A stretch of DNA of 64,000 bases from Pedobacter metabolipauper (GCF_004362715.1 NZ_SNYC01000006.1:186001-250000); one strand, 5' to 3'. Shown: positions 8,641 through 17,339, numbered from the stretch's first letter. Notes: generated by a model not told the origin, from the sequence alone. Numbers and translations are program-made.

Positions 8641-8880
8641 CCGTTTTAAAGCTTTTGATATTTACTCATGGTTGAGCGGCAGATTTAATAAGTTGTGATC
8701 GCTTAATTCTCCACTTAAAAGCTGGCAATTTTGTGATACTTATTAATTTTTGGTTGGCAGACTTAAGGAGTTATGAATAGTTATTTACAGACTTAAAAGC
8801 TGACTACTTGGTTATACTTACTCCCTGCTGGCAACAGATTTGGAAAGATTTTAATATTTAATCTGGCAACTTTAAAATTA
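8641..8880. repeat. Degenerate direct repeats in a gene-free stretch
   Basis: About five imperfect copies of a 30-47 bp unit follow each other, anchored by TTTAAAGCTTTTGATATTTACTC-like words. Anchor words start near 8646, 8683 (TTTAATAAGTTGTGAT), 8713 (ACTTAAAAGCTGGCAA), 8760 (GACTTAAGGAGTTATGA) and 8799 (GACTTAAAAGCTGACTAC). CTGGCAA recurs near 8721, 8828 and 8863. The copies are too diverged to be CRISPR repeats. There is no gene from 8606 to 9405. Confidence 0.45.
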
Positions 8881-9159
8881 TTTAAAGATTTTTTCAGTGC
8901 ATTTTTTTGATGATGGTAATACTCCTGTATGCCAGCAACTTACAATATCCCCTATTCGTTGTAAATTAAATTATGCATTGATCAAATGCCTTCTATAACC
9001 CTCAGAAAATAGTTTTTTCAAAATTTGGTTTCCTATTCTAAAATGCAGAAGCTTGTATACACTAAAAAAAATATGATGTAAACAAAGCTATTGTTATAAC
9101 TTGCAGAATCTTCAAAAAAATTGAAGCATTCAGCACTTAAGAATCTCGGAAAAGAAACC

Positions 9160-9345
9160 TCAGAATTTCAAGAAAGCGAGACGATAAAGTGATGAGTGCC
9201 CGCACTCTTGCGTAGGATGGAGTGTGTGGGCACCACTTACTCTCGTTTCGGGTTTCTCAGGACCTCTTGTACGGTAAGTTGGGGTCCACACACTTTATCT
9301 TAAACAGGAAGCTTTATAGCCGGAAACCCGGGTCTGGCTATAGAT
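9160..9345. other. Structured multi-stem segment ahead of the MNT/HEPN-like gene
   Basis: Several paired segments are packed into 180 bp. GATAAAGTG at 9183-9191 pairs perfectly with CACTTTATC at 9291-9299. GAGTG-cccg-CACTC forms a tight hairpin at 9194-9207. AGTGTGTGG at 9221-9229 can pair with CCACACACT at 9286-9294, extended by CTTAC/GTAAG. TATAGCC at 9315-9321 pairs with GGCTATA at 9336-9342 around an ACCCGGGT palindrome. The first and third pairings overlap, so they may be alternatives. The segment is more GC-rich than its flanks. It could be a structured leader, a separate RNA or a relic of a mobile element. I recognise no Rfam family. Confidence 0.45.
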
Positions 9346-9405
9346 TTTCCACATCCCCCTTGCTTATTCAGATTTCAATAATACCAGCTTTAAAACCTGT
9401 TCATT

Positions 9406-10293
9406 ATGAAAAAATCAGAATACCTTAAAGCCGTGATCAATCTGGTACACGCACAGTTAGATGCCGAATGCATTTTATGCTTCGATGAGCGCAAGTTTGC
9501 CTGTCAAAATCATGGATTGTTGTTAAAAAAGGACCCAATGTCCGAAAATCGCATCCATTTAGGGTTACTGGTAATCAGTGCTGCTGGAACAGATGATCTT
9601 GCTTTTATTAAAAGCAGCATCTGCAGTCTCCAGCAGGATGCGCTCAGCTTAACAAATGATACCATCAGCGTAACTTTACTGGTGCACAGCCGGGAACATG
9701 TTAAGGCCGCTTTACTTAACGGTGATGGATTTTTCAATTCAGCAGTCCGCAATGGAAATGTGATGTACCTTAAGCCGGGAATAAACCTTACCGATTTTAA
9801 GATCACACACAGCGGCTACAGGCATACAGAACTCATTAAAAGTACATGGCTTGGCAGGTGCGATCGGGCAAAAGTCTTTTACGAGGCTGCAACCCATGTT
9901 TTACAACATGATATATGCGATGTAACCCTTTACCAGCTGGTAATGGCCATGGAGCAGATCTGCCTTGGATTAACCGAGATCTTCTTTGATTACCGGTCTA
10001 ACCTTAACGATCTGGACAGCCTGCTTGGCATTTGCGACTGCATTGATGAGCAGTTTGAAATGATCCTGCCACGCAAAACGGATCACGATCTTAGGGTTTA
10101 CAGAACCTTATTGATCACTGCTAAAGACCTATGTGAAACGGATATGATCGAAGCAGAGTTCTGGATGGTAGACTTGCTTTATCAACAATGTGGCGCATAC
10201 ATCCAAGCGGCCATTCAGCTTGGAGATGAACAGACTGCAGAAAGCACAAGAAAACCTGTTCAAGTAGATCCGGTAGCCGAACTGGTGAATTAA
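9406..10293 (+). CDS. Nucleotidyltransferase-like/HEPN two-domain protein
   Basis: The 295-residue soluble protein has two parts. The N-terminal 130 residues resemble a minimal-nucleotidyltransferase fold in strand order (HLGLLVIS, then VTLLVHSREHVKAALLNGDG and FFNSAVRNGNVMY). The usual GS-x-x-R-G / D-x-D active site is not visible (AAGTDD instead), so this half is probably inactive. Residues about 150-270 look like a HEPN helical bundle: AKVFYEAATHVL, LYQLVMAMEQICLGLTEIFF, LNDLDSLLGICDCI. A typical HEPN R-x4-6-H RNase motif is not evident. HEPN/MNT proteins are often toxin-antitoxin or stress modules, but this role is inferred. It follows the structured segment and precedes a 46-residue membrane ORF by 7 bp. 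Confidence 0.65.
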   Translation: MKKSEYLKAVINLVHAQLDAECILCFDERKFACQNHGLLLKKDPMSENRIHLGLLVISAAGTDDLAFIKSSICSLQQDALSLTNDTISVTLLVHSREHVKAALLNGDGFFNSAVRNGNVMYLKPGINLTDFKITHSGYRHTELIKSTWLGRCDRAKVFYEAATHVLQHDICDVTLYQLVMAMEQICLGLTEIFFDYRSNLNDLDSLLGICDCIDEQFEMILPRKTDHDLRVYRTLLITAKDLCETDMIEAEFWMVDLLYQQCGAYIQAAIQLGDEQTAESTRKPVQVDPVAELVN

Positions 10294-10300
10294 CAGCAAT

Positions 10301-10441
10301 ATGTTACTTTACTTATTTTCATCGGCACTGCTTATCTACCTTCCGGTTAGCTGGAATCCATTAGACAGGGATGACTTGAAAATTCTAATGCGTTTATTAT
10401 TACTTTTATGCCTGTTTATGGTATTGAGCCGGATTCATTAA
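10301..10441 (+). CDS. 46-residue small membrane protein
   Basis: An ATG seven bases after the HEPN-like stop opens 46 codons ending in TAA. The product is two hydrophobic segments, MLLYLFSSALLIYLPVSW and LMRLLLLLCLFMVLSRIH, joined by a short charged turn NPLDRDDLK. An intrinsic terminator follows directly, so the frame fits as the last gene of a two-gene operon. I do not recognise it. It may be a genuine small membrane partner, or chance coding in a 3' UTR. Confidence 0.4.
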   Translation: MLLYLFSSALLIYLPVSWNPLDRDDLKILMRLLLLLCLFMVLSRIH

Positions 10442-10449
10442 TGAATAAT

Positions 10450-10490
10450 CTCCCCCTAGCGTTTCCAGCTACGTTTGGGGAGGTTTTATT
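10450..10490 (+). terminator. Intrinsic terminator after the HEPN-like operon
   Basis: CTCCCC at 10450-10455 pairs with GGGGAG at 10477-10482 and is followed by GTTTTATT. It closes the transcript 8 bp after the small membrane ORF. Confidence 0.7.
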
Positions 10491-10583
10491 CGATCCATGA
10501 GTTTATCGGGTTAATAACTTGATAAAGGATGGTGAGCTTCTGCTTTTAGATCTTTTTTGTAATTTTAGTCAAACTATAACGAC

Positions 10584-11102
10584 ATGCCTATTCACATTGC
10601 CATTACCAGAAAAGTTTTACCCGGAAAGGAAGAAGAATTTAAAGAGGCACTCCACAAATTTCTAGGAGAATCTTTTGTTCATGGTGGCGTGCATGGGGCC
10701 AGTATGATTACCGCATTGCCAAATACGGATGGCAGGGAAATTGGGATTTTACGAACCTTTAAAGATGAGACCGAACGGGATGCTTTTTATAATTCTGACC
10801 AATTCAGAAAATGGGAAGCCTATGCTTCTACGCTTACCGAAGAACCGGTGTACCGTGAATTAAATGGTTTAGAAGCCTGGTTTCGTTCATCCGCTTCTCC
10901 CCCAAGATGGAAAATGGCTATTATTACATTATGCGGTGTTTTCCCTACCAGCATTTTTCTGTCGTTGGCTGTAGTTCCTTTTATTAAAGACTTTCCTTTA
11001 CTCGTCCGGCTTTTTATTATTGCCGCAAGTATGGTTGGACTTTTAACATGGGTAGTAATGCCCGTGTTGATTAAAGTAATGAAAAGGTGGATCAATTCTT
11101 AG
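10584..11102 (+). CDS. Antibiotic-biosynthesis-monooxygenase-like protein with two membrane helices
   Basis: The N-terminal 95 residues look like an ABM (ferredoxin-like dimeric alpha-beta barrel) domain: PIHIAITRKVLPGKEEEFKE, GASMITALPN, EIGILRTFKDETERDAFYNS and FRKWEAY. The C-terminal 60 residues hold two hydrophobic helices (WKMAIITLCGVFPTSIFLSL and LLVRLFIIAASMVGLLTWVV). ABM proteins with a membrane tail are common and mostly uncharacterised, so no reaction can be assigned. The domain order and 172-residue length agree with that architecture. It is monocistronic, with a strong hairpin just after the stop codon. Confidence 0.85.
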   Translation: MPIHIAITRKVLPGKEEEFKEALHKFLGESFVHGGVHGASMITALPNTDGREIGILRTFKDETERDAFYNSDQFRKWEAYASTLTEEPVYRELNGLEAWFRSSASPPRWKMAIITLCGVFPTSIFLSLAVVPFIKDFPLLVRLFIIAASMVGLLTWVVMPVLIKVMKRWINS

Positions 11103-11105
11103 AAA

Positions 11106-11140
11106 CCGGCAGGCAATGTTACTACCTGCCGGGTAGTGTT
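11106..11140 (+). terminator. Hairpin terminator, possibly bidirectional
   Basis: CCGGCAGG at 11106-11113 pairs perfectly with CCTGCCGG at 11125-11132 around an 11-nt loop, followed by GTAGTGTTTTAT. It lies between the ends of two convergent genes and could serve both. Confidence 0.7.
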
Positions 11141-11146
11141 TTATAT

Positions 11147-12244
11147 TTATTTGAAATATTGGGATAGATCGGTGATTTGGCCTATAAAGATGCTGCTAAT
11201 TGGAGCTGGCGAAGTTCTCAGCTGTCTGGCATCTTTGATAAGGAATAATTTTGACTGGCCTGCCTCAAATTGAATGGCGGTGCCTGCTAGGGTAGATTTT
11301 CCCTCATTTAAAGCTATTGCTTTTACGGCTGCTGCCGAAACATCGTATGGAGAACTATTTAGCCCTCTTGCACAGATATCAAATTTGTATTCAAAGTTGG
11401 CGCCAGGTAATGGTGGTAATTCAAACGATGCGAAATCACCATTAGTCGGCAATGTAATGCGGATTTCTGGACTTGCTTTGGCGATAACATTGGTCGTCTT
11501 GTTACGTGTGTAAAAAACAAGATCAATCGCATTACCACCTGTAAAAACTCCAAGAGTAGATGTAATTGTAGATTTAAATTGAGCATTTATGGCCATATTA
11601 GCCATATTGGCTGGCGGATTTATTTGAATGTTATCCACCATCGATGTACCATCAAAGAAGAAACTCAAAGATTGCCCGCTTGTTGGTGATGAAGTAAGTA
11701 TTTTTGTAATTAATATATCAGTTGTACCTTTTTTTCTAACCTGAAGTTCTCTGGTCGTATTTTCATTAATAAGAACAGTTAACGTCTTATCAATGGCGCT
11801 TGAAGCAGTCTCAATGACATTTCCGTCCAGAAGGAATTCTAACTCACCCGAAGAAGCATAACCTTTAACCTGATAGGTTATAAGCTGGTTGTAAATTTTG
11901 CTACCATCGTAATAGATAGCAAAAGCCTGTTCAAAAGGTGTAGTTTCTATTGCCCGGGTTGAAATAATATTTACAGATCCTTTTTCTCTGATTTGGATCT
12001 CGCCATTTTGACCCTCAATTTTAAGTAATGTTGTTGCCGATGTGTTGCTACCGCTGTTATCAACTAAACCAACAGCCACCACACTGTCTTTGTAAACAAA
12101 TTCTAATGGTTTAGTTGTATTTATAGCAAACCTTATACGAACCACTTTGGGAGGATCAGCATGAAGTGGCTCTTGTTTATCACAAGAAATAGTTAATAAA
12201 GTAAAACAGGTAATAAATAAAAGGATGTAAATGTTAGATTTCAT
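11147..12244 (-). CDS. Hypothetical lipoprotein with repeated beta-rich segments
   Basis: I start this at 12244 because that ATG gives an SPII signal (MKSNIYILLFITCFTLLTISC, lipobox TISC); an earlier in-frame start would add 17 polar residues. The mature chain of about 345 residues contains at least three related beta segments, recognisable by phrases such as LKIEGQNGEIQIREKGSVNI, TVLINENTTRELQVRKKGT and FYYDG/FFFDGT-like turns. These look like tandem immunoglobulin-like or beta-sandwich units. No enzyme motif is visible. It lies 95 bp downstream of another lipoprotein and a TonB receptor on the same strand, so it may be a surface partner of that receptor (inference). Confidence 0.75.
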   Translation of the reverse strand: MKSNIYILLFITCFTLLTISCDKQEPLHADPPKVVRIRFAINTTKPLEFVYKDSVVAVGLVDNSGSNTSATTLLKIEGQNGEIQIREKGSVNIISTRAIETTPFEQAFAIYYDGSKIYNQLITYQVKGYASSGELEFLLDGNVIETASSAIDKTLTVLINENTTRELQVRKKGTTDILITKILTSSPTSGQSLSFFFDGTSMVDNIQINPPANMANMAINAQFKSTITSTLGVFTGGNAIDLVFYTRNKTTNVIAKASPEIRITLPTNGDFASFELPPLPGANFEYKFDICARGLNSSPYDVSAAAVKAIALNEGKSTLAGTAIQFEAGQSKLFLIKDARQLRTSPAPISSIFIGQITDLSQYFK

Positions 12245-12339
12245 GTAAAATTTTTCTTGTCTTTTTAAAACCTGGATGCAAATCAAAGGATGCATCCAGG
12301 TGTGAATAATAAATTAGTGTGAGGAATTAAGTTTGCTAA

Positions 12340-13641
12340 CTAGTAGTCAAACTTTGCCCAGCAACGAGAGAAAGAAGCAGGGAACCAAGAAGCAGGATCT
12401 GTTACACTTGTTGTGTTTCCACCAAGATCTGTATAATTTCCAGGAGTAACAAAACCATGGATTCTACTATCTCCTACAAGACCTGCTTCACAAGCACCGG
12501 CTGAAGCTTCAACGAAAACACCTCTATTGTATCCGGTTACTGTTGAACCACTAACAATTAGTGTTGCTCCTCTACGAACATGGATTCCATTCTCATATAG
12601 ACCAGCACTAGCTGCTGCTGAAGTACCCCAAATGCTTACATTTTCAAATGTTACTGTTGTTGTAAGTGTAGTGCCACAAGGATTAGCAACACTGTTGTCT
12701 ATCTCTGCACCATTTGAATCTGCAGTTCCAGGAAGTCCACTATGAGTTGAAGCGTTATTAGCAATAGCCGCTGAGTTAGAAAGTGTACCTGTATAACCCA
12801 AGTCAAAATCGAATTGGTCATCATCATTTGCATAAGCAAGAAGATCAGAAGTGCTTACAGTTCCACCAAAGAATTCGAATCCGTCATCTAAGCCCCATGC
12901 TGTTTCAACATTGTTAACTGTTGTTCCGCTACCAACACCACCTAGTGTTAAGCCGTTTACTTCGATATTTGCAGCAAGTTGGTAACCAGCATATTCAATA
13001 CGTACGTTCTGGAAATTTCCGCGGTTATCTGTATCGTCTACACCTCCATAAGTAAAACGGGCATCAGTAGCATCTAATCCTTCAATGTTTGCAGAACCGG
13101 TTGGAGTATTGATTGGAGCATCACCTAAGATGATTATACCACCGAAATCGCCAGGGGCACCAACTGTTGAGTTATTGCCATCTAATAGTCTGCGGCTGGT
13201 AAATACGATTGGGTTACACTCATCGCCAACGGCATCAATAGTACCATCTTTAGCGATTACTAAAACGCCGTTAGCTGATCCTGGTGTGTTTACTGAAGAT
13301 TTGATAAATGTTCCCGGATCAATTTCTAAATGTCCACCACCTGTTACCACAACAACTCCGCTTAATTCATATACATTACCAGCTGTCCAGTGAACAGAAG
13401 TAGTAATGTTTCCAGCAGGAACGCTTACTACTGGTAAAGAAGATGCCGCATAATCAGCTGCCGCAGTACTGCGGTTACCGAATGCATCTCCACCACTAAA
13501 GTCTTTTTTACATGAACTTAGTGAAAGTGAAACTAAAGCAATAGCGATTATTGCAGTTGATTTAACGTTTGATTTTTTTAGTGGCTCAACTACGTAATTA
13601 TTTACGCTGGAACCGATAAGAGAAATGGCTTTATTAAGCAT
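12340..13641 (-). CDS. Surface lipoprotein, probable beta-helix fold
   Basis: The 433-residue protein has a long polar N-region (MLNKAISLIGSSVNN) before the hydrophobic segment and a lipobox LSSC at about 41-44. The mature part is Gly/Thr/Asn-rich and acidic, with repeating short strands (GHLEIDPGTFIK, NGVLVIAKDGTIDAVG, GIIILGDAPIN, NGIHVRRGATLIVSG, GYNRGVFVEA). This pattern is typical of right-handed parallel beta-helices. I recognise no catalytic motif. The gene follows the TonB receptor gene after a 403-bp spacer containing a candidate RNA and lies in the same orientation, so it is probably the receptor's surface-exposed partner. The ligand is unknown. Confidence 0.8.
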   Translation of the reverse strand: MLNKAISLIGSSVNNYVVEPLKKSNVKSTAIIAIALVSLSLSSCKKDFSGGDAFGNRSTAAADYAASSLPVVSVPAGNITTSVHWTAGNVYELSGVVVVTGGGHLEIDPGTFIKSSVNTPGSANGVLVIAKDGTIDAVGDECNPIVFTSRRLLDGNNSTVGAPGDFGGIIILGDAPINTPTGSANIEGLDATDARFTYGGVDDTDNRGNFQNVRIEYAGYQLAANIEVNGLTLGGVGSGTTVNNVETAWGLDDGFEFFGGTVSTSDLLAYANDDDQFDFDLGYTGTLSNSAAIANNASTHSGLPGTADSNGAEIDNSVANPCGTTLTTTVTFENVSIWGTSAAASAGLYENGIHVRRGATLIVSGSTVTGYNRGVFVEASAGACEAGLVGDSRIHGFVTPGNYTDLGGNTTSVTDPASWFPASFSRCWAKFDY

Positions 13642-13784
13642 AATTTTAAATTTTTGAACAGGTTCTATTTATCCTGTCTATTGTTTTATTAAACTATAAA
13701 CTCTGGTATTGCCCGGCTATATAAACTATAGCATTTTTTGTGGAGAAATGTAATAGGGAATCATAAATATCCGGGATGTTTTAT

Positions 13785-13792
13785 TATCTTTG
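13785..13792 (+). promoter_or_regulatory. Plus-strand -7 box (TATCTTTG)
   Basis: This exact TANNTTTG match points away from the lipoprotein gene and towards the hairpins at 13880-13956. No TTTG at canonical spacing lies upstream. It would start an RNA near 13799. Confidence 0.35.
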
Positions 13793-13798
13793 CGAGAT

Positions 13799-13956
13799 TT
13801 TAAATGTTAAATTTACATTGATATACTGTAACCCAGCCCTTGGCTTGTAGCAGTTAATATTTTAATTATATACTCTCGGGCGTGTCCTGATAGTGCCGGT
13901 TTGCGCTAAGCTATCGGTTTTAAACGAGGGGCTCTGATACAGCCCTTCGTTTTTTT
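13799..13956 (+). ncRNA. Candidate small RNA between receptor and lipoprotein genes
   Basis: The unit consists of a -7 box, about 160 nt of non-coding sequence and an intrinsic terminator on the plus strand, while both flanking genes are on the minus strand. Inside, CCTGATAG near 13886 can pair with CTATCGG ending near 13917 (one bulge). The final hairpin is CGAGGGGCT (13925-13933) with AGCCCTTCG (13941-13949) followed by seven T. No ORF with plausible coding is present on the plus strand. It could alternatively be a terminator acting on the minus strand plus a chance -7 box, because the hairpin also lies 95 bp past the receptor stop. Confidence 0.4.
13925..13956 (+). terminator. Hairpin with seven-T tract on plus strand
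   Basis: A 9-bp stem (one G-U), 7-nt loop and T7 tract are visible. On the minus strand the same hairpin is followed only by TTTAAAA, so it is a much better plus-strand than minus-strand terminator. Confidence 0.7.
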
Positions 13957-14044
13957 CTACCTTTTTGGTGCTATAGGATTCACTTTTTATCCTCCTTTTT
14001 AAATGCTGTTTAACTTCTATATCTACATTCATCATGTATTCATT

Positions 14045-17000
14045 TTAAAAATTCCAGGTAAGGGAAGTACTATACGTTCTGCCAAACTTTTGGCTAAACA
14101 TAACCTGGTCACCTGCTTCAAGCTTATTCGTAAAACCTGCCTTTAACCGTGTTGCGTTGCTGGCATCGTTTGATTCACCTCGAATATAATCAGGATTGGC
14201 TTCGTAACTTCCAGAGTTTCGGTAAAACAAGGATACCCGGTTTAATAAGTTGCCCGCATTCAGTTTGATTTCTAACCTTTTTTTCATAAACCGGTAACTA
14301 ATCTGCGCATCAATTTGCTCACGGGGCTGTTCATACTCTACATTCTCAGGCAATTCACTGGTTATGTAGGTTTTAAGACCAGACTTATTGTACATGACAT
14401 TTAAACCCAGGCGATCACCATTATACTGAATGCCTGCGTTGACCAGGTAGGGTGTTTGTCCATACATCGGCCTGTTTTGTTTACTGGAAACTTCTATTTG
14501 AGGTAGGGTTGGATCAGGATTTGGAGTTTTATAAGTGCCTCTTACCTCTGATTTTTGTAAGGTTAAGTTACCGTATACTGAAAGGGCATTTAATAAATTA
14601 TTGTCAGCTATAAAGTTTAGGTTTTTCCGAAGCTCAAATTCTAAGCCATATACTTTTGCCCAATCTGAGCTTTGCAGGTAATAGGATGGGGTATTGTTTG
14701 TGGTAATAACCGTTAACTCAGCTGGTCTGTCAAATTTCTTGTAAAATCCACCTACAGATAAGATTTCGCCTAAACCAGGGAACCATTCCGTTTTAAAGTC
14801 CCAGCTATTGATCCGCGTACTGTATAGACCCGAGTTACCGTATTGTGCACCCAAATAAGGACTATATCGCCAAAACTGGCTATTATCCATCATTTCCGGA
14901 CGAACTACACTACTTGAGTATGCTGCACGGATGTTAAGATCTGAAAGAGGACTGTAAGTTAAATTAGCAGAAGGTAGCCATTGCCAGCGGGGATCTGGCT
15001 TAATACTGAATACAGAAGTCTTATCATTCTGTCCGTTTTCAATCTCTGTATATTTATAATACTCCCCTCTAACACCCCAAACTAAGCGAAGTTTCTCCAT
15101 TAGGCGGTTATCAAACATAATATATCCGGCATGACTTTGACTTTTACCTGCATAGCTGTCTAAGAAAAATGGCGATATCGTATATTGAAATCCATTTACT
15201 CCTAAGTGCTCTGGTTTTAGCATCTCACTAATCGGAATATACAACAGACTTTCTGCTATTGCTGGACTCGCTGAAAAGGCAGCAATCTGCCAATCGAAAT
15301 CTGCTTTTTTCCGGTTTCCAAAATAACCTACTTTTAAACTGCTTCGAATGCTGCTTAAGTCAAAAGGAATTGTTGCCGCTACATCCCAGGAGTAGTGTTG
15401 CTCCTTATTGTGATAATGCTGCCTGGATGTTGGATTAATACGCGGTTCTGAAGCACTTCCTGGTATATAAAAATATTCATAATCGGATCCAAGCTTAACG
15501 GGTTTGCTTTCAGCAATGCTGAGATCTTTTTCTTCCCGGTTGATTGATGTACGTGCAATATTCCATTCTACCTTAATTTTATCCAGCTGATGTTGACCGC
15601 TTAGTTTGTTCTGTAACAAATCAGTAAAAGCAGGATCATCAGCTTCCTGAATTCTTGTAGGTGGTACGCCGGCAGTTGGCGGCTCTTCCATAATATATCC
15701 TATAGTACGAACAAGTGTATTGTCATACATATGGGTATAGGTATTGCGGAAACTAAAACGGTTATTACCCAATTGTAAACCCGCATTAAACAGACCGCCT
15801 AATGTGGTATTAAATCCATACACATGTCCAGTATTGTTGCTCTCTAAATGCCAACCTCCTCTGGTTTGCTGGGTAATCAGGTTGTTACTTTGGGTATTGC
15901 GGTAACTAAGAGATCCAGTAAAACCGAATTTATTGCTATTCGAAGTATCTAACGAAAGTAGTCTGCCAATTGTGAATTGGTAATTCTGTGAAGGGGCTGC
16001 CTGATTGTGATACATTGTAAAATTATCATTTGTAAATTTTTTACTTTGATCATCAACTTTCTTTCGGTATTCCACATCAGACAATGCTTCATTAGGAGTA
16101 GTGTTTCTTATCGTATGCTGAAGGTCTTTTGGAAAATCGCGTCTGCCATCATCGAAGCCAAAGTAGTCGTATTTACCCCTTTTATGGCTTAAAAAGTCTT
16201 CGCCGGTGGTTTGGTCGTTATAAGATGTACCCGCAGTAAAGGTTGTAAAATTCTCATTGGGTATATCTTTGGTATTGATCTGGATCAGACCACCTCCAAA
16301 GCTGGCATTCATATCTGGTGTAACTGTTTTACTTACCACCACATTATCTACCATATTTGAAGGGATGAGGTCGAACGAGAAGTTACGGCTTTGCGCTTCT
16401 GTACTTGGCAATGTTACTCCATCCAGCATGGCTGAATTGTATCGTTCACCAATACCACGCACAAGTATAAATTTATTGTCTATCGTGCTTACCCCGCTGA
16501 TCCGCTTTAAGCTTTCTCCTATATTTTTATCCGGTGTTCTGGCAATCTGTTCTGCGCTAATTCCATTACTAAGTTCGGCCGCATTTTTTTGCCTGGCCAA
16601 CAAACCTTCTACTGATGCTTTACGATAATTTGCGGTAACGATGACCTCTTTTAACCCTTTGGCATCTGGCTTCATGGCCACATCAAGCGGGGTATTTTTA
16701 CCTTCGGTAACCACTACGCCGGTAACACGTTGCGTTACATAAGAAAGGTAGCTGATCTCCATCGTATAAGTGCCAGGATTGAGGCTCAGCACATAACTTC
16801 CATCAACACTTGTTTGTACTCCTGCTCCGGTTTCGATGATCTTGATTGATGCTCCCGGCAGGGTTTCTCCCTTTTCATCCAGAATTTTTCCAGAGATCTT
16901 GCCTGGCTTAACCGGATCCGGAAGCTTGTAGAGCAATATGGTTTGAGGGTCTGCAAACCTATAGGCCACGCGGGCACCTGTTAACATCTTTTTTAGTACC

Positions 17001-17290
17001 TGTTCCAAATCCATATCTTTTACATCGATACTGATGGTACTGTTGTCTTTAAAAATCGATTTATTGTAATTGATTGAGCAGTCTGCTTTTTTCTCCAGTG
17101 CAGAAAGTCCGTCTGGAATACTTACTGCATTTAGTTTGAGGCTTATTGTACGTGCTTTTACAATTTGGGTTACATGATTTGCGATGCCATTATTCCACAA
17201 AAAGCAAAGCAGCAGCAGCATGGCCATGATTGACCTGCTCTTCAAATTGATAAAATATTCTTTTATATGTATGTAAAATCCTACTTTCAT
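14045..17290 (-). CDS. STN-domain TonB-dependent outer-membrane receptor
   Basis: This is a signal-transducing receptor that imports a ligand through the outer membrane using TonB energy. I prefer the ATG at 17290; an in-frame GTG at 17317 is the alternative. After a membrane-spanning export signal (MAMLLLLCFLWNNGIANH) comes an STN domain at about 40-115 (ISLKLNAVSIPDGLSALEKK; VKDMDLEQVLKKML). A carboxypeptidase-regulatory-like domain follows at about 130-205, then the plug (GISAEQIARTPDKNIGESL; LVRGIGERYNSAMLDG) and a long beta-barrel ending in TSLTWNF with the terminal aromatic. The STN domain should contact the FecR protein encoded just upstream. The ligand is unknown; no SusD gene is adjacent, so it is not a classical glycan pair. 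Confidence 0.93.
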   Translation of the reverse strand: MKVGFYIHIKEYFINLKSRSIMAMLLLLCFLWNNGIANHVTQIVKARTISLKLNAVSIPDGLSALEKKADCSINYNKSIFKDNSTISIDVKDMDLEQVLKKMLTGARVAYRFADPQTILLYKLPDPVKPGKISGKILDEKGETLPGASIKIIETGAGVQTSVDGSYVLSLNPGTYTMEISYLSYVTQRVTGVVVTEGKNTPLDVAMKPDAKGLKEVIVTANYRKASVEGLLARQKNAAELSNGISAEQIARTPDKNIGESLKRISGVSTIDNKFILVRGIGERYNSAMLDGVTLPSTEAQSRNFSFDLIPSNMVDNVVVSKTVTPDMNASFGGGLIQINTKDIPNENFTTFTAGTSYNDQTTGEDFLSHKRGKYDYFGFDDGRRDFPKDLQHTIRNTTPNEALSDVEYRKKVDDQSKKFTNDNFTMYHNQAAPSQNYQFTIGRLLSLDTSNSNKFGFTGSLSYRNTQSNNLITQQTRGGWHLESNNTGHVYGFNTTLGGLFNAGLQLGNNRFSFRNTYTHMYDNTLVRTIGYIMEEPPTAGVPPTRIQEADDPAFTDLLQNKLSGQHQLDKIKVEWNIARTSINREEKDLSIAESKPVKLGSDYEYFYIPGSASEPRINPTSRQHYHNKEQHYSWDVAATIPFDLSSIRSSLKVGYFGNRKKADFDWQIAAFSASPAIAESLLYIPISEMLKPEHLGVNGFQYTISPFFLDSYAGKSQSHAGYIMFDNRLMEKLRLVWGVRGEYYKYTEIENGQNDKTSVFSIKPDPRWQWLPSANLTYSPLSDLNIRAAYSSSVVRPEMMDNSQFWRYSPYLGAQYGNSGLYSTRINSWDFKTEWFPGLGEILSVGGFYKKFDRPAELTVITTNNTPSYYLQSSDWAKVYGLEFELRKNLNFIADNNLLNALSVYGNLTLQKSEVRGTYKTPNPDPTLPQIEVSSKQNRPMYGQTPYLVNAGIQYNGDRLGLNVMYNKSGLKTYITSELPENVEYEQPREQIDAQISYRFMKKRLEIKLNAGNLLNRVSLFYRNSGSYEANPDYIRGESNDASNATRLKAGFTNKLEAGDQVMFSQKFGRTYSTSLTWNF

Positions 17291-17339
17291 AGGTTCAAGA
17301 CGTTTTTTAATTTTCACGAGTTAAGAACTTTTGTTTATG

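Noticed and set aside
8641..8880. CRISPR array
   Set aside because: Repeat copies are strongly diverged, spacing varies from 30 to 47 bp, and no cas gene is present.
9160..9345. Known RNA families (tmRNA, 4.5S RNA, RNase P RNA, 6S RNA) or a retron RNA
   Set aside because: None of their hallmark sequences is visible, and no reverse transcriptase is encoded nearby. Kept only as an unassigned structured segment.
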